Below are positions 15,095 through 23,459 of a stretch of 37,083 bases of DNA, piece by piece. The DNA is from Pseudomonas morbosilactucae (GTDB lineage: Bacteria > Pseudomonadota > Gammaproteobacteria > Pseudomonadales > Pseudomonadaceae), in contig NZ_JALQCW010000063.1 in assembly GCF_023241715.1 (NCBI RefSeq), positions 1 through 37,083 of the forward strand, in the 5' to 3' direction. The notes beneath the pieces were generated by a model. That model was not told the DNA's origin. It saw only the letters and a program-made list of their open reading frames with translations, and searched no databases. Made by a program: the position numbers and the translations under genes. The first letter of the stretch is position 1. Each line of letters opens with the position of its first letter.

Positions 15095-16174
15095 ATGTCT
15101 GCCGCCAAGATCACCGGACTCAAGTCCCGTGCTGTGAACGTTCCCCTGACCTATCCCATTCATACCGCCGTCGGCACTGTCGCCACAGCCCCGCTGGTGC
15201 TGTTGGACCTGACGACCGACGCTGGCGTCACCGGGCATGCCTACCTGTTCGCTTACACACCGATTGCACTCAAGCCGCTCAAACAGATGGTTGATGACAT
15301 GGCCAGCCTGATCGTCGATCAGCCCTTGTCACCGACCGACCTCGAACAGATGCTCAGCAAGCGCTTTTGCCTATTGGGTTTCACTGGCCTCGTGCGCATG
15401 GCCGCAGCCGGTATCGACATGGCGGCCTGGGACGCGCTGGCCAAGACCCAAGGGCTGCCGTTGGCGCAGTGCCTGGGCGGCAGCTTGCGGACAGTGAAAA
15501 GCTACGACAGCCACAGCCTGGACGGTGAAACCCTGGCGACATCAAGAGCCGTCGACGCCGCCGAGGCGGGCTTTCGTGCGGTCAAGACCAAGATCGGCTA
15601 TGCCAGTCTGGCCGAGGATTTACGCGTCATTCGTAGCATGCGCCGCGCGGTAGGTGAGGATTTCTCCATCATGGTGGACTACAACCAGAGCCTGAACGTG
15701 CCCGAAGCCACTCGCCGAGGCCTGGCCCTTCAAGACGAAGGCCTGGCCTGGATCGAAGAGCCAACGCTGCAATACGACTATGCCGGGCATGCACGAATCT
15801 GCAAAGCGTTGAATGTACCGATTCAGATCGGCGAAAACTGGTTCGGCCCTGAAGAGATGTTCAAGGCACTGAGCGCAGGTGCCTGCGACCTGGCGATGCC
15901 GGACGTCATGAAAATCGGTGGCGTTACCGGCTGGCTGCGAGCAAGTGCGCTGGCCCAGCAATTCAGTCTGCCGCTTTCCAGCCACTTGTTTCAGGAGTTC
16001 AGTGCACACCTGCTGGCAGTCTCCCCCACCGCTGACTGGCTCGAACGGCTGGACATCGCGGGGGCCGTGATCGAACCGACGCTGACCTTCAAAAATGGGC
16101 ACGCGGTGATACCGGACTTGCCGGGGGCCGGGATTGTCTGGCGCGAATCACAGATCGATAAATTTAGCGTCTAA
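15095..16174 (+). CDS. mdlA: Mandelate racemase
   Basis: This enolase-superfamily enzyme interconverts (R)- and (S)-mandelate so that both can enter through MdlB. It has 359 residues, the same as the P. putida enzyme, and aligns with it by eye almost without gaps. The two-base machinery is present: Lys164 and Lys166 in AVKTKIGY, and His297 in SSHLFQE. Metal ligands lie in MVDYNQSL, WIEEPT and IGENW. It is the last gene of the mdlCBA operon and converges on the nitrilase gene. Its presence beside a nitrilase makes sense if nitrile hydrolysis yields both mandelate enantiomers. Confidence 0.96.
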   Translation: MSAAKITGLKSRAVNVPLTYPIHTAVGTVATAPLVLLDLTTDAGVTGHAYLFAYTPIALKPLKQMVDDMASLIVDQPLSPTDLEQMLSKRFCLLGFTGLVRMAAAGIDMAAWDALAKTQGLPLAQCLGGSLRTVKSYDSHSLDGETLATSRAVDAAEAGFRAVKTKIGYASLAEDLRVIRSMRRAVGEDFSIMVDYNQSLNVPEATRRGLALQDEGLAWIEEPTLQYDYAGHARICKALNVPIQIGENWFGPEEMFKALSAGACDLAMPDVMKIGGVTGWLRASALAQQFSLPLSSHLFQEFSAHLLAVSPTADWLERLDIAGAVIEPTLTFKNGHAVIPDLPGAGIVWRESQIDKFSV

Positions 16175-16192
16175 GGGTGTGGAACAACACCT

Positions 16193-16228
16193 CCCGCCAA
16201 CACGTTTTTGGGACAACGGGTTGGCAGG
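16193..16228. terminator. Possible bidirectional terminator between mdlA and the nitrilase gene
   Basis: A 9-bp arm CCCGCCAAC (16193-16201) pairs with GTTGGCAGG (16220-16228) with one mismatch, across an 18-base loop that contains a T run. It lies in the 65-bp gap between two convergent stops, where a terminator is expected. The large loop makes it a tentative call. Confidence 0.4.
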
Positions 16229-16239
16229 AAGTTTCAGAT

Positions 16240-17286
16240 CTACTTGTCGGCTTGTGCTTCTGGGCTTTCCTCACTTCTTGCGGCATCCGAACCGAACGCC
16301 GGCATTGATGTCACCGGTAACGGTTGCGGCTGAACATAATGCACACGCGTCATCGGCTCCCGGTTGACCAGCAGCCGCAGCACATCAGGGCGTGAATAGT
16401 GACCCACAGGGTCGTAGGCTGCCTTGGCCAAACCAATGGCTCCCAAGTCAATATCCGCATAGAGGATCCCCTCCTCCGTTTCCGCCAGCGGCTTACAAAG
16501 CGGTGCGCCATCCGGGCCGTATATCATCGCGAAGCCGCCACCTTCCAGTAGCAACTCAGCTTTGTCCGGAGAGTCAATCAACTCTTCGATCATCTCCCTG
16601 GACACCGTGGCGCAGGGGGCCAGCACAAAACACTGACCTTCCAGCGCATAGACTTGTGAGGCGGCATTGTTGGCTTGAGCACTCAGTTGAAACGCAGCAC
16701 CCCGGTATACCGAAAAGCTCGGCCAGGCCGCGATATGTACTTGTTCATGTTGAGCGTACATGGCGAACTTGGACAGCGGCTGGATATGCTCCGCGCAACA
16801 CAACGCACCGATCCGTCCTAATGCGGTGTCGTGTACCGACAAGTCACTCCCATCACCCTCGCCAAAGACCGAGCGCTCCACGTGGGTCGGCTTGAGCTTA
16901 CGCCGAGTGGCGACTAGCCTACCGCCATCGTCAATGATCGCCTGAGCCAAATACAAAGTGCCGCCAGAGCGTTCTGTGAAGCCCAGTACGACGTGGATTT
17001 TGTGCTGTGCTGCGGCCCTGCAAAGACGCTCGAAGGGTTCGCCGCTGACCTCCAGTGCATTGTCGAAATTGCGCTGAACGAAGCGCATGCCGCCGGCCGG
17101 GGAGTCCACCCAGATCCACCATGGATATCCAGGCAGCCACGCTTCGGGGAAAGCTACCAATGAGGCGCCCTCGGCCGCCGCCTGAGCAATCAGTCCGATA
17201 GTTTTGGCCACGCCAGCTTCCAGATCGAGGAACGCTGGGGCAGCTTGCACCGCGGCAACTTTGTACTGTTTTTTTTGTGCAGTCAT
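16240..17286 (-). CDS. Arylacetonitrilase
   Basis: This nitrilase-superfamily enzyme hydrolyses arylacetonitriles such as mandelonitrile to the acid and ammonia. The 348-residue frame begins MTAQKKQYKVAAVQAAPAFL behind AAGGTGA. The catalytic Glu48 (AFPEAWLPGYPWW), Lys130 (ATRRKLKPTHVERS) and Cys164 (GALCCAEHIQP) fall at the expected positions. By memory it is very close to the nitrilase of P. fluorescens EBC191, which is known to release a notable share of mandelamide besides mandelate. It lies 19 bp downstream of the sphA-like gene in an operon with an amidase, and converges on the mandelate pathway. Function is highly likely; stereochemistry and amide ratio cannot be read from sequence. Confidence 0.93.
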   Translation of the reverse strand: MTAQKKQYKVAAVQAAPAFLDLEAGVAKTIGLIAQAAAEGASLVAFPEAWLPGYPWWIWVDSPAGGMRFVQRNFDNALEVSGEPFERLCRAAAQHKIHVVLGFTERSGGTLYLAQAIIDDGGRLVATRRKLKPTHVERSVFGEGDGSDLSVHDTALGRIGALCCAEHIQPLSKFAMYAQHEQVHIAAWPSFSVYRGAAFQLSAQANNAASQVYALEGQCFVLAPCATVSREMIEELIDSPDKAELLLEGGGFAMIYGPDGAPLCKPLAETEEGILYADIDLGAIGLAKAAYDPVGHYSRPDVLRLLVNREPMTRVHYVQPQPLPVTSMPAFGSDAARSEESPEAQADK

Positions 17287-17305
17287 GCTTGATCACCTTG
17301 CTTCG

Positions 17306-18211
17306 TCAGAAAATATGAGCCAGGCGCAAGTTCACCCGAAGGTTTTCCTGCGGACCATTACGTACATCGAGGTCCTGGCCCGCTTGAGCTTGCAGTTGCG
17401 TTTTCGGGGTAAGGAAATGCGCCCAGGTCAGCAAATAGCGCTTGGTATTCAGATTGTCGTCCAAGCCAACACCACCTAAATGATTTTCGCCTCCCGTGGT
17501 ATGGAAGTAGCTCACCGCAAACTGGTCGCTGGGACTGAACACATAGCGTAAGTGCGTCTGCACTTCGAAAACCGAATCCTGACGGAGCGTGCGACCGAGA
17601 AAGTTGTCGTTCTTACCGAACTCATCGTGTTCCAGAGTAATTTCGCCGTACAACTTATGAGGAATAATTGCCTGCACGTAGTTGACTTCGAACGCGCCTT
17701 TCCAGCGATTCTCGCCGATGTTCATTGAGCCTTTTTCACCGTCATAACTGCCGAGCGGCAAGCCGATGTAACCACCGAGGCTGAAGTAGCGCTCGTTGAC
17801 TGCATCGTTGAGGAGCCAGATATTGCTGCCAATGATTGGGTCGCCAAAATTGCTTTCAGACGCTTGGCTGTCACCACTCATTTTCAGGTGCCCATAGGGC
17901 AGGATCACCTGCGGTGTCACCAGGAAGCCGCCGAGTGAAGTCCACTTCACATACCGGGCCACCGCTATGTCGCTATCGAGTCGGAAATCTCCCGGGACAT
18001 CATGGCCGTCCGCCTTCAATGCGTTGCGCTCGGCGTGTTGGTAGTACAGAACGCCAAGGTCTGTGCCCTCGGGTAAGGGAGCGGAATCTCCAGGATCGGT
18101 GGTAATCATCGCGGCGCTGGCACCAGTGGAAAACCCTATTAACAGCGTCGCCACTGCCCGTTTTAAACCTCGCCCAGGGCAGCAATATTTTAGCTCCGAC
18201 TCGTATTTCAT
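17306..18211 (-). CDS. SphA/MetA-type outer-membrane protein
   Basis: This belongs to the phenol-degradation meta-pathway (MetA/SphA) family of outer-membrane beta-barrels, often encoded in aromatic catabolic operons and thought to help substrate uptake. A signal peptide (LKRAVATLLIGFSTGASA) ends near residue 33. Alternating hydrophobic strands follow with family blocks such as DLGVLYYQHAERNALKADG, VTPQVILPYGHLKMSGD, FGDPIIGSNIWLLND and GGYIGLPLGSYDG, and it ends in phenylalanine as barrels do. Length is 301. It sits between the amidase (45-bp gap) and the nitrilase (19-bp gap). Uptake of mandelonitrile or mandelamide is inference. Confidence 0.85.
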   Translation of the reverse strand: MKYESELKYCCPGRGLKRAVATLLIGFSTGASAAMITTDPGDSAPLPEGTDLGVLYYQHAERNALKADGHDVPGDFRLDSDIAVARYVKWTSLGGFLVTPQVILPYGHLKMSGDSQASESNFGDPIIGSNIWLLNDAVNERYFSLGGYIGLPLGSYDGEKGSMNIGENRWKGAFEVNYVQAIIPHKLYGEITLEHDEFGKNDNFLGRTLRQDSVFEVQTHLRYVFSPSDQFAVSYFHTTGGENHLGGVGLDDNLNTKRYLLTWAHFLTPKTQLQAQAGQDLDVRNGPQENLRVNLRLAHIF

Positions 18212-18256
18212 ATCAGTTCACTCTTGTTATTGGAGAGTTGCAAATAGGGTTGCGAT

Positions 18257-19762
18257 TTATCGAGCGGGGCCAGCCTGCCTTCCGAAGACCGACTGCATCG
18301 TCAGGCCGATCGCCAACAGATGAGCGTCTGAGTCGGGCAACCCGTCTATTTCCAGACCAACCGGCAGCGCGCTGCTTGGGCCTAGCCCAATAGGAAGTGT
18401 CAAACCAGGCAGACGAGCATTGCTGCCCGGATCAGCGTTGCGGATCATTCGTGCAAACGCCGCGAAGGTAGTGGCTTGAGGTTCGCTTTTGATCGCGACC
18501 TCGGGCGAGGTCGGAAACACCAAGGCATCGAGGCGATTGTCCTGTACGACTCTCATGTACATCTGCTTCAACGCAGGCACGCCTGTATGAATAGCCCAGT
18601 CATAGGCGGGTGCCAGATCAACAAGATTGCCATTGGCGTCGGGAATTTTTTGTGGGGTGATGAACCGGTCAAAAATTTCGCGTACATCGGGGCTGGATAT
18701 CTGCGAAGCCAAGGTCTCAATGCTGACGCCGCTGCCGCTAACGGTCAGATAACTCTGGAGGCCTGTTTTGCCCTCGTACAACGCAATCGGCATCCCCACT
18801 TTGGCATCCAGTTCGAACACCCCGTGCATTGAAACAGGTACGAGCTGGAAGCCGGCGGCCTCAAGCTTTTTAAGCGCTAGGTCAGCGATGACTGCCACAT
18901 CCGGTTGCAGGTCTTGCCAGAACTCGGCGGGGACACCCAGCCTTACCGCCGCGGCCTTCGGTGGTACTAATGGCTTGAGCCCGGTGATGACCTGATCCAG
19001 CAACACAACGTCCTCGACGCTGCGTGTCATGGGCCCTGCCGTGTCACGTGTATGGGATATCGGTGTAATACCTTGCTGGCTGTAGCGTCCTACCGTAGGC
19101 CTGAAACCTACACAGCCATTCAGTGCACACGGCTGGCGGATGGATCCTCCTGTATCGGTTCCCAAGGCTATCGGTATCAGCCTTGCGCCCACCGCACTCG
19201 CGCTACCCGAAGACGAACCGCCGGCAATCCGCGTCGGGTCGTAGGCGTTACGCACACCAACGATGCCTGGCTCATGAAAAGCAGTGTTGTAGCCTGATGT
19301 GCCGTAAGCCAATTCCTGCATATTGGTCTTGCCAATGACAATCGCGCCCGCGGCTATCAGGCGATCGACGATGGCCGCGCTAACCTTCGGATAAAAGTTA
19401 GCCAGAGCGGGGGTTCCCGCAGTATTGGCGAAGCCTTTGACCTGGATATTGTCTTTGATGGCGATAGGCACGCCGCCCAAGGGCAGACAAGGCTTGCCCT
19501 GCTGCAGGCCTTGATCATAAGCATCCGCTTGTGCAAGAGCGGCACGTGCGTCAAGCGAAATGAAGGTATTCAGGGCCTTATGGGTTTCGATACGCGCCAG
19601 CCAGCCTTCCACCAATTGGCGACTGGTGACGGTTTTCGAGCAAATCAGGTTTGCCGTTTCAACACCGGTCAACTCATAAAAATCAGCCGGTAGTACCCCG
19701 GCACTCGATACACTGGCGGCCAACGCCAACGGTGGTCCCATACCCCATATCAACTGTCGCAT
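18257..19762 (-). CDS. mdlY: Amidase-signature enzyme, probable mandelamide hydrolase
   Basis: This is an amidase-signature hydrolase of 501 residues, close in size to P. putida mandelamide hydrolase MdlY. The Ser-cisSer-Lys triad falls at Lys103 (VPIAIKDNIQVKG), Ser183 (AGGSSSGSAS) and Ser207 (GTDTGGSIRQP), matching MdlY with a small constant offset. The N-terminus (RQLIWGMGPPLALAASVSSA) looks like a signal or membrane anchor, suggesting a membrane-bound or periplasmic enzyme. Start choice is open: ATG at 19762 or the GTG just before it, both behind AGGAC. It leads an operon with the sphA-like and nitrilase genes, where hydrolysis of mandelamide formed by the nitrilase would be useful. Other arylamides remain possible substrates. 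Confidence 0.82.
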   Translation of the reverse strand: MRQLIWGMGPPLALAASVSSAGVLPADFYELTGVETANLICSKTVTSRQLVEGWLARIETHKALNTFISLDARAALAQADAYDQGLQQGKPCLPLGGVPIAIKDNIQVKGFANTAGTPALANFYPKVSAAIVDRLIAAGAIVIGKTNMQELAYGTSGYNTAFHEPGIVGVRNAYDPTRIAGGSSSGSASAVGARLIPIALGTDTGGSIRQPCALNGCVGFRPTVGRYSQQGITPISHTRDTAGPMTRSVEDVVLLDQVITGLKPLVPPKAAAVRLGVPAEFWQDLQPDVAVIADLALKKLEAAGFQLVPVSMHGVFELDAKVGMPIALYEGKTGLQSYLTVSGSGVSIETLASQISSPDVREIFDRFITPQKIPDANGNLVDLAPAYDWAIHTGVPALKQMYMRVVQDNRLDALVFPTSPEVAIKSEPQATTFAAFARMIRNADPGSNARLPGLTLPIGLGPSSALPVGLEIDGLPDSDAHLLAIGLTMQSVFGRQAGPAR

Positions 19763-19857
19763 CACTCGTGTCCTGTCCAGTTGTCGGGCCCAAATGCCCT
19801 GCCACTAAACTAACGAGCGTGCCGTTTGCCCGCTTCCTCATTAATGAGGAGGCCATG

Positions 19858-20562
19858 CTAAAAATGTCGAGCCAGTTGAGTACGATTCGTGCAGTCGAGC
19901 TTGCACATGGCATTGTTCAAGTGGGTACGAACAGTGGTAAAGGCTATGCCCAACTGTCGAGCGACTTCCTTGTCGCTCGCGCCATTTGCGACCAATCGCG
20001 CAACATCGGCCTCACGCCCCGAAAGCCCTTGTGCAGAATGAATGGTCGGAGACAACGCACGTACGAAGTAAGGTGAAAGACTGTTGAGGATCCTCTCTTC
20101 CCTAAGTGTGAAGGTATGTCCTCCAGCACCCCGCCAAATACGCAAATCACCCACATCAACGCCACCGTCGAAGAAGTAAATATTCAGGCCATGGTACATA
20201 CCCGCCGGCTTCAGAAAATCGACGTAGAACTCGCTGCCAAGGAGCTGCGGACGAGCGATCACATTGTCCACGTTGGTGGCCGACACGCAGGCGCGCAAGG
20301 CCGGAGTAACATTATCAGTCTGATAAAAGTACTGATCGTAGTTATCCAGCGCCTCATTGCTGATATTGACCGCAACGCTCTGGGTTGATTTCTTGCATTG
20401 TGCATCCCAGACAAACGAGGCCGCATAATCCGCGCCTACTAGCTCGGTCACGAGCTTAAGAACCTCTGCTCGCGCCTGAGTCTTACCGCGATATTCGCAG
20501 AGCCGCCAGATAATTTCGGCGACGCACTCCACTTCCGACTTGCTCAAATCTGTCGTGACCAT
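19858..20562 (-). CDS. LuxR-family transcriptional regulator
   Basis: This is a two-domain regulator of 234 residues. The start MVTTDLSKSEVECVAEIIWR is preferred because GGGGAGAG lies upstream; a longer reading from 20616 lacks support. The N-terminal part resembles the ligand-binding or PAS-like domains of LuxR-type proteins without clear autoinducer-site residues. The C-terminal GerE-type helix-turn-helix is clear (LSGREADVARLVANGASDKE, VARQLGIAFTTVRTHLNNAM). It is transcribed in the same direction as the amidase-sphA-nitrilase operon, which begins 96 bp downstream, so control of nitrile hydrolysis is likely. No luxI-type synthase is present; the ligand may be a pathway compound. Confidence 0.82.
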   Translation of the reverse strand: MVTTDLSKSEVECVAEIIWRLCEYRGKTQARAEVLKLVTELVGADYAASFVWDAQCKKSTQSVAVNISNEALDNYDQYFYQTDNVTPALRACVSATNVDNVIARPQLLGSEFYVDFLKPAGMYHGLNIYFFDGGVDVGDLRIWRGAGGHTFTLREERILNSLSPYFVRALSPTIHSAQGLSGREADVARLVANGASDKEVARQLGIAFTTVRTHLNNAMCKLDCTNRTQLARHF

Positions 20563-21235
20563 TGCGATGAGCTCTCCCCGATCGGTTGCACCAACAAAAC
20601 AACGTGTGCACAGCAAGATTCAGGCCCTTGCGCAGGTTACCCAGATCAGCGCCTCAGTGTGTCCAAAGGCTGCGAGCTTTCTCTCACAGATAAACTTTGA
20701 GGAAACAGATGCACGCTGGAAACCTTGCAAGGGTTAAACCGCGTTTTAGCTGCACATACTCGGGGGGGGGAAGCTAATGGAGTGGCAACCGATGTGTGCA
20801 TTGATGAGCGCGATAAGACATACCGGCCCGCATTCTTGAAGACCTGGATGTGCTGACTAAAGAGGTGTGTGCTCATGTCCTGACTTCTCTGATTATTGTT
20901 ATGGACCACTAATCGTATGCACGTAAAAACAGAGCGAAGGAGGTGACTCGATTTTACGTTCACATGAACGATATGAGCTGAGTTGCAACAGCACAAATAG
21001 ATAGTTTGAAGAATGTATATAGTCCGTCTTTATAATCTTCACGATAGCCAAAACTCAGTAACACTCCGAAGGCACCGATCTCGATGTTTGACCTCAAGTC
21101 CGCTCGCAATTCTGACCTTCAGGGATCGTGCCGCACTCAATTTACATTAACCCTGAGGAGCATCACATTTGCCTATGGATTGGCAGGTTTCATCTGAACA
21201 TAAACTATAAAAACGTCGTACTGACCGGAGACACC
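20563..21235. other. Intergenic region, no gene recognised
   Basis: This is an A+T-rich 673-bp stretch between the LuxR-type gene and the decayed transporter. Short open frames exist on both strands but none looks like a protein. Visible features are a run of nine G (20762-20770), an 8-bp inverted repeat ACGTAAAA / TTTTACGT (20921-20928 and 20952-20959), and CGGAGACACC just before the ATG of the transporter remnant. The LuxR gene promoter should lie in the left part. Nothing else is identifiable. Confidence 0.5.
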
Positions 21236-21535
21236 ATGAGCTCTCATTCAACGCCCGAGTTGATCACCAGCACTCGAGTCAGCACTTTTTAGTGGGGGCG
21301 TGTCGTGTATTTTTTGTCGCAACTCCGGATGGCTTCGATGGCATTCACCGCCCCCTCAATCACTCATGTATTCGGACTTGACGCCTATCCTGACTACCAG
21401 AATTGTGGTGTAGAGATCGGCGCCATGGAGCTGTTGGGCGATAAATTCGGTCGATGGCCTACCATTATCGGATCGGTCACCTCATTCACTGTCGCGCACC
21501 TCGATACTGCATTTTCAGAATGCAGGCAGCTCGTC
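21236..21535 (+). pseudogene. Decayed MFS (AAHS-type) transporter 5' fragment
   Basis: A ribosome binding site and ATG (21236) start MSSHSTPELITSTRVSTF, followed at once by an in-frame TAG. The reading resumes with FTAPSITHVFGL, then GDKFGRWPTIIGSVTSF, which are the helix-1 end and loop 2-3 motif of aromatic-acid MFS transporters. The intervening helix and everything beyond helix 3 are missing. Sequence past about 21500 no longer resembles a transporter. It is a remnant of a second aromatic-acid permease, distinct from the intact copy at 9742. Confidence 0.6.
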
Positions 21536-21811
21536 CATACGAAGAAAGGGATTGTGTGCGAAAGGCGGTCTGGGAAGCGCTACCATATCAAGGTCCGACG
21601 CGGGATTCTGGTCAAGCCCCTCCACCGTCACCAGGGCGTAGTCGTAGATGGACCTCTGGCCAAGTGTTGGCAGGTTGTTGCTTGGGGCTGCCTCCTCTTT
21701 TCACTGAGCCTGCTTAACCTCTCACTCCACACTTCTCGGGCCGATGGATATCTATCTGACGGGCTACGTTTACTTTGTCAGCCAGCAATCCGCACCCGCA
21801 TGCCTCTGCGT

Positions 21812-22156
21812 CTATCCAAAAGTCTCATTAAATTCAATTGATTTTTCGGGCACGGAATCCCCCCAGGCAGCCATTGCTTCCAAAACACTTCGTAACTCAT
21901 TGCCCAAAGGTGTGAGCTCGTACACCACACGCGGCGGCGTTTCCGCATAAGCAGTGCGTGTAACCAACCCGTTTGCCTCAAATTGCTTTAATCGATGGGT
22001 AAGGGTGTGCGCGCTAATCCCTTGTAATGCTCTGCGCAACTCAGTGAACCGCAGGGGGCCAGGTAGCAATTCACGGACGATCAGTGTTGCCCAGGGGCCG
22101 CCCATCAGCGTTAGAAAAACTGCCACACCACAACAGGGCGTTTCTCTGGTATTCAT
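21812..22156 (-). CDS. HxlR-family transcriptional regulator
   Basis: This is a 114-residue winged-helix repressor. The start MNTRETPCCGVAVFLTLMGG follows AGTGGAG. Family blocks are GPWATLIVRELLPGPLRFTE, ISAHTLTHRLKQFEANGLVT and PPRVVYELTPLGNELRSVLE. The N-terminal Cys-Cys at residues 8-9 lies where redox-sensing HxlR proteins such as YodB or QorR-type regulators keep their reactive cysteine. It is divergent from the NmrA-type gene across a 107-bp A+T-rich gap, the classic regulator-target arrangement for quinone or electrophile response. Confidence 0.87.
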   Translation of the reverse strand: MNTRETPCCGVAVFLTLMGGPWATLIVRELLPGPLRFTELRRALQGISAHTLTHRLKQFEANGLVTRTAYAETPPRVVYELTPLGNELRSVLEAMAAWGDSVPEKSIEFNETFG

Positions 22157-22263
22157 AAATTTTCACTCCACTTTCAATTTTTTCCAATAGTGCATTTGAC
22201 GTAACTGATCTGATCATAGCATCGTCATCACTCTGTTTTCGAAACCAATACTGAAGGCTATAT

Positions 22264-23106
22264 ATGAAATACATTGTTCATGGCGCAACCGGAGCACAAG
22301 GCTCACCACTGTTCATGAAATTATTGAAGGAAGGGAAGAATGCGTTTGCGGCAGTTAGGGATCCTGCATCTCTAAACGGAACGCCGTCAGTCGCAATCGA
22401 TTTATCCTCAGTAGATTCGCTTGTAGCAGCGTACCAAGGTGCTGAAGGTATTTTTGTTCACCTGCCACTCGGACCTGAGACAGTGCGTAAACAATTCGCA
22501 CACAATATTGCTCAAGCGATCAGCATCGCTAAGCCATCTCGAATAGTCGTTTCGACCAGTGGTTGGAAGCTGGGGGTTTCAGGTGATGAAAGCGCGCTGC
22601 CGACTCTGGTTCGAGAATTGGAGAGGACGGGGGTTTCAATGGCAATTATTGCGCCACAGTTATACCTTGAGAATTTACTGTTGCCCGTGGTAATTGGAGT
22701 TGTTAAAACCGAGCATAAACTTCCTTATCCTCTAAGCGAGGACTTTCCTGTTTCCTGGTGTTCGCATCTCGATATCGCTGATGTAGCGATGTCGCTTCTT
22801 ACCAGCCACTCTGTAACGGGCATAGTCGGAGTTGGGCAATTACCAGCTATCACGGGCAATGAGCTAGCTGAAGCTTTTGCCCAGCACTTTGGCCATCCGG
22901 TTGTATTTAACAGTCTAACTCCGGACGAGTTTGGCAAAAGAATCGCTCCTCTGTTTGGCGAAATAGCCGCTGCCGAGGTTGTTGAAGGATATAAAGCAAA
23001 AGCACTCTCTGCAAACTCGGAAATCGAGCAGCGTAATAGTGCGCAAACTCTTTTAGGAATTCACCCACGCACCGTTCAACAGTGGCTTTCTGAACTTGAC
23101 ATTTAA
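22264..23106 (+). CDS. NmrA-like NAD(P)-binding protein
   Basis: This is an atypical short-chain-dehydrogenase-family protein of 280 residues. The Rossmann glycine motif GATGAQGSPLF is at residues 8-18. Later blocks (AVRDP near the second strand, AEGIFVHLPLGPETVR, IVVSTSGWKLG, SWCSHLDIADVAMSLLTSH) are typical of NmrA/HSCARG-like and QorB-type quinone reductases. The classical Tyr-x-x-x-Lys is absent, as usual in this group. It is divergent from an HxlR repressor with an N-terminal Cys pair. A role in NADPH-linked quinone reduction or redox sensing is inference. Confidence 0.82.
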   Translation: MKYIVHGATGAQGSPLFMKLLKEGKNAFAAVRDPASLNGTPSVAIDLSSVDSLVAAYQGAEGIFVHLPLGPETVRKQFAHNIAQAISIAKPSRIVVSTSGWKLGVSGDESALPTLVRELERTGVSMAIIAPQLYLENLLLPVVIGVVKTEHKLPYPLSEDFPVSWCSHLDIADVAMSLLTSHSVTGIVGVGQLPAITGNELAEAFAQHFGHPVVFNSLTPDEFGKRIAPLFGEIAAAEVVEGYKAKALSANSEIEQRNSAQTLLGIHPRTVQQWLSELDI

Positions 23107-23459
23107 AACTCCAAAACCAACACATCAATAGACCAAGAGTAGAGTAGCGCTTTTTTTTGCACGAACCGACCAGTCTAAAAAAAGAGCTTCTACTTTTGAT
23201 CTACGCTCAATAGTTTTGCGCACAACAACTTTAGAGAACTGAGATCACCGCATATCGTTGTATTTTTTAAAGCGAGCAATCGAGCAAAACGCTCCACCAT
23301 CTCCTATATTCGATTCTATTTTTAATCCAAGCCCAAAACGAGAAATACAAAGTTTAATTGCAGATCATCATTAAACTTCACACCTAGCGAGAATAAGCGC
23401 TCAATTTTTTAGTTGTTTCACGCATCAAGTTGGTCAGCATCGGCAGATCACGCTCATCT
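23107..23459. other. A+T-rich intergenic region
   Basis: This stretch of about 350 bp between the NmrA-type gene and the decayed IclR gene is strongly A+T-rich with several T runs (for example near 23151-23158). No open frame of note, no palindrome long enough to call a site, and no RNA gene was seen. Confidence 0.5.

Noticed and set aside
20646..20996. 116-codon minus-strand open frame in the LuxR upstream region
   Set aside because: Cys/Ser/His-rich sequence with no domain, no ribosome binding site and no similarity recalled; it spans the G9 tract.
21507..21525. Hairpin CTGCATT-TTCAG-AATGCAG as a terminator
   Set aside because: It lies inside the decayed transporter reading with no T run or gene end beside it; a 7-bp stem here can be chance.
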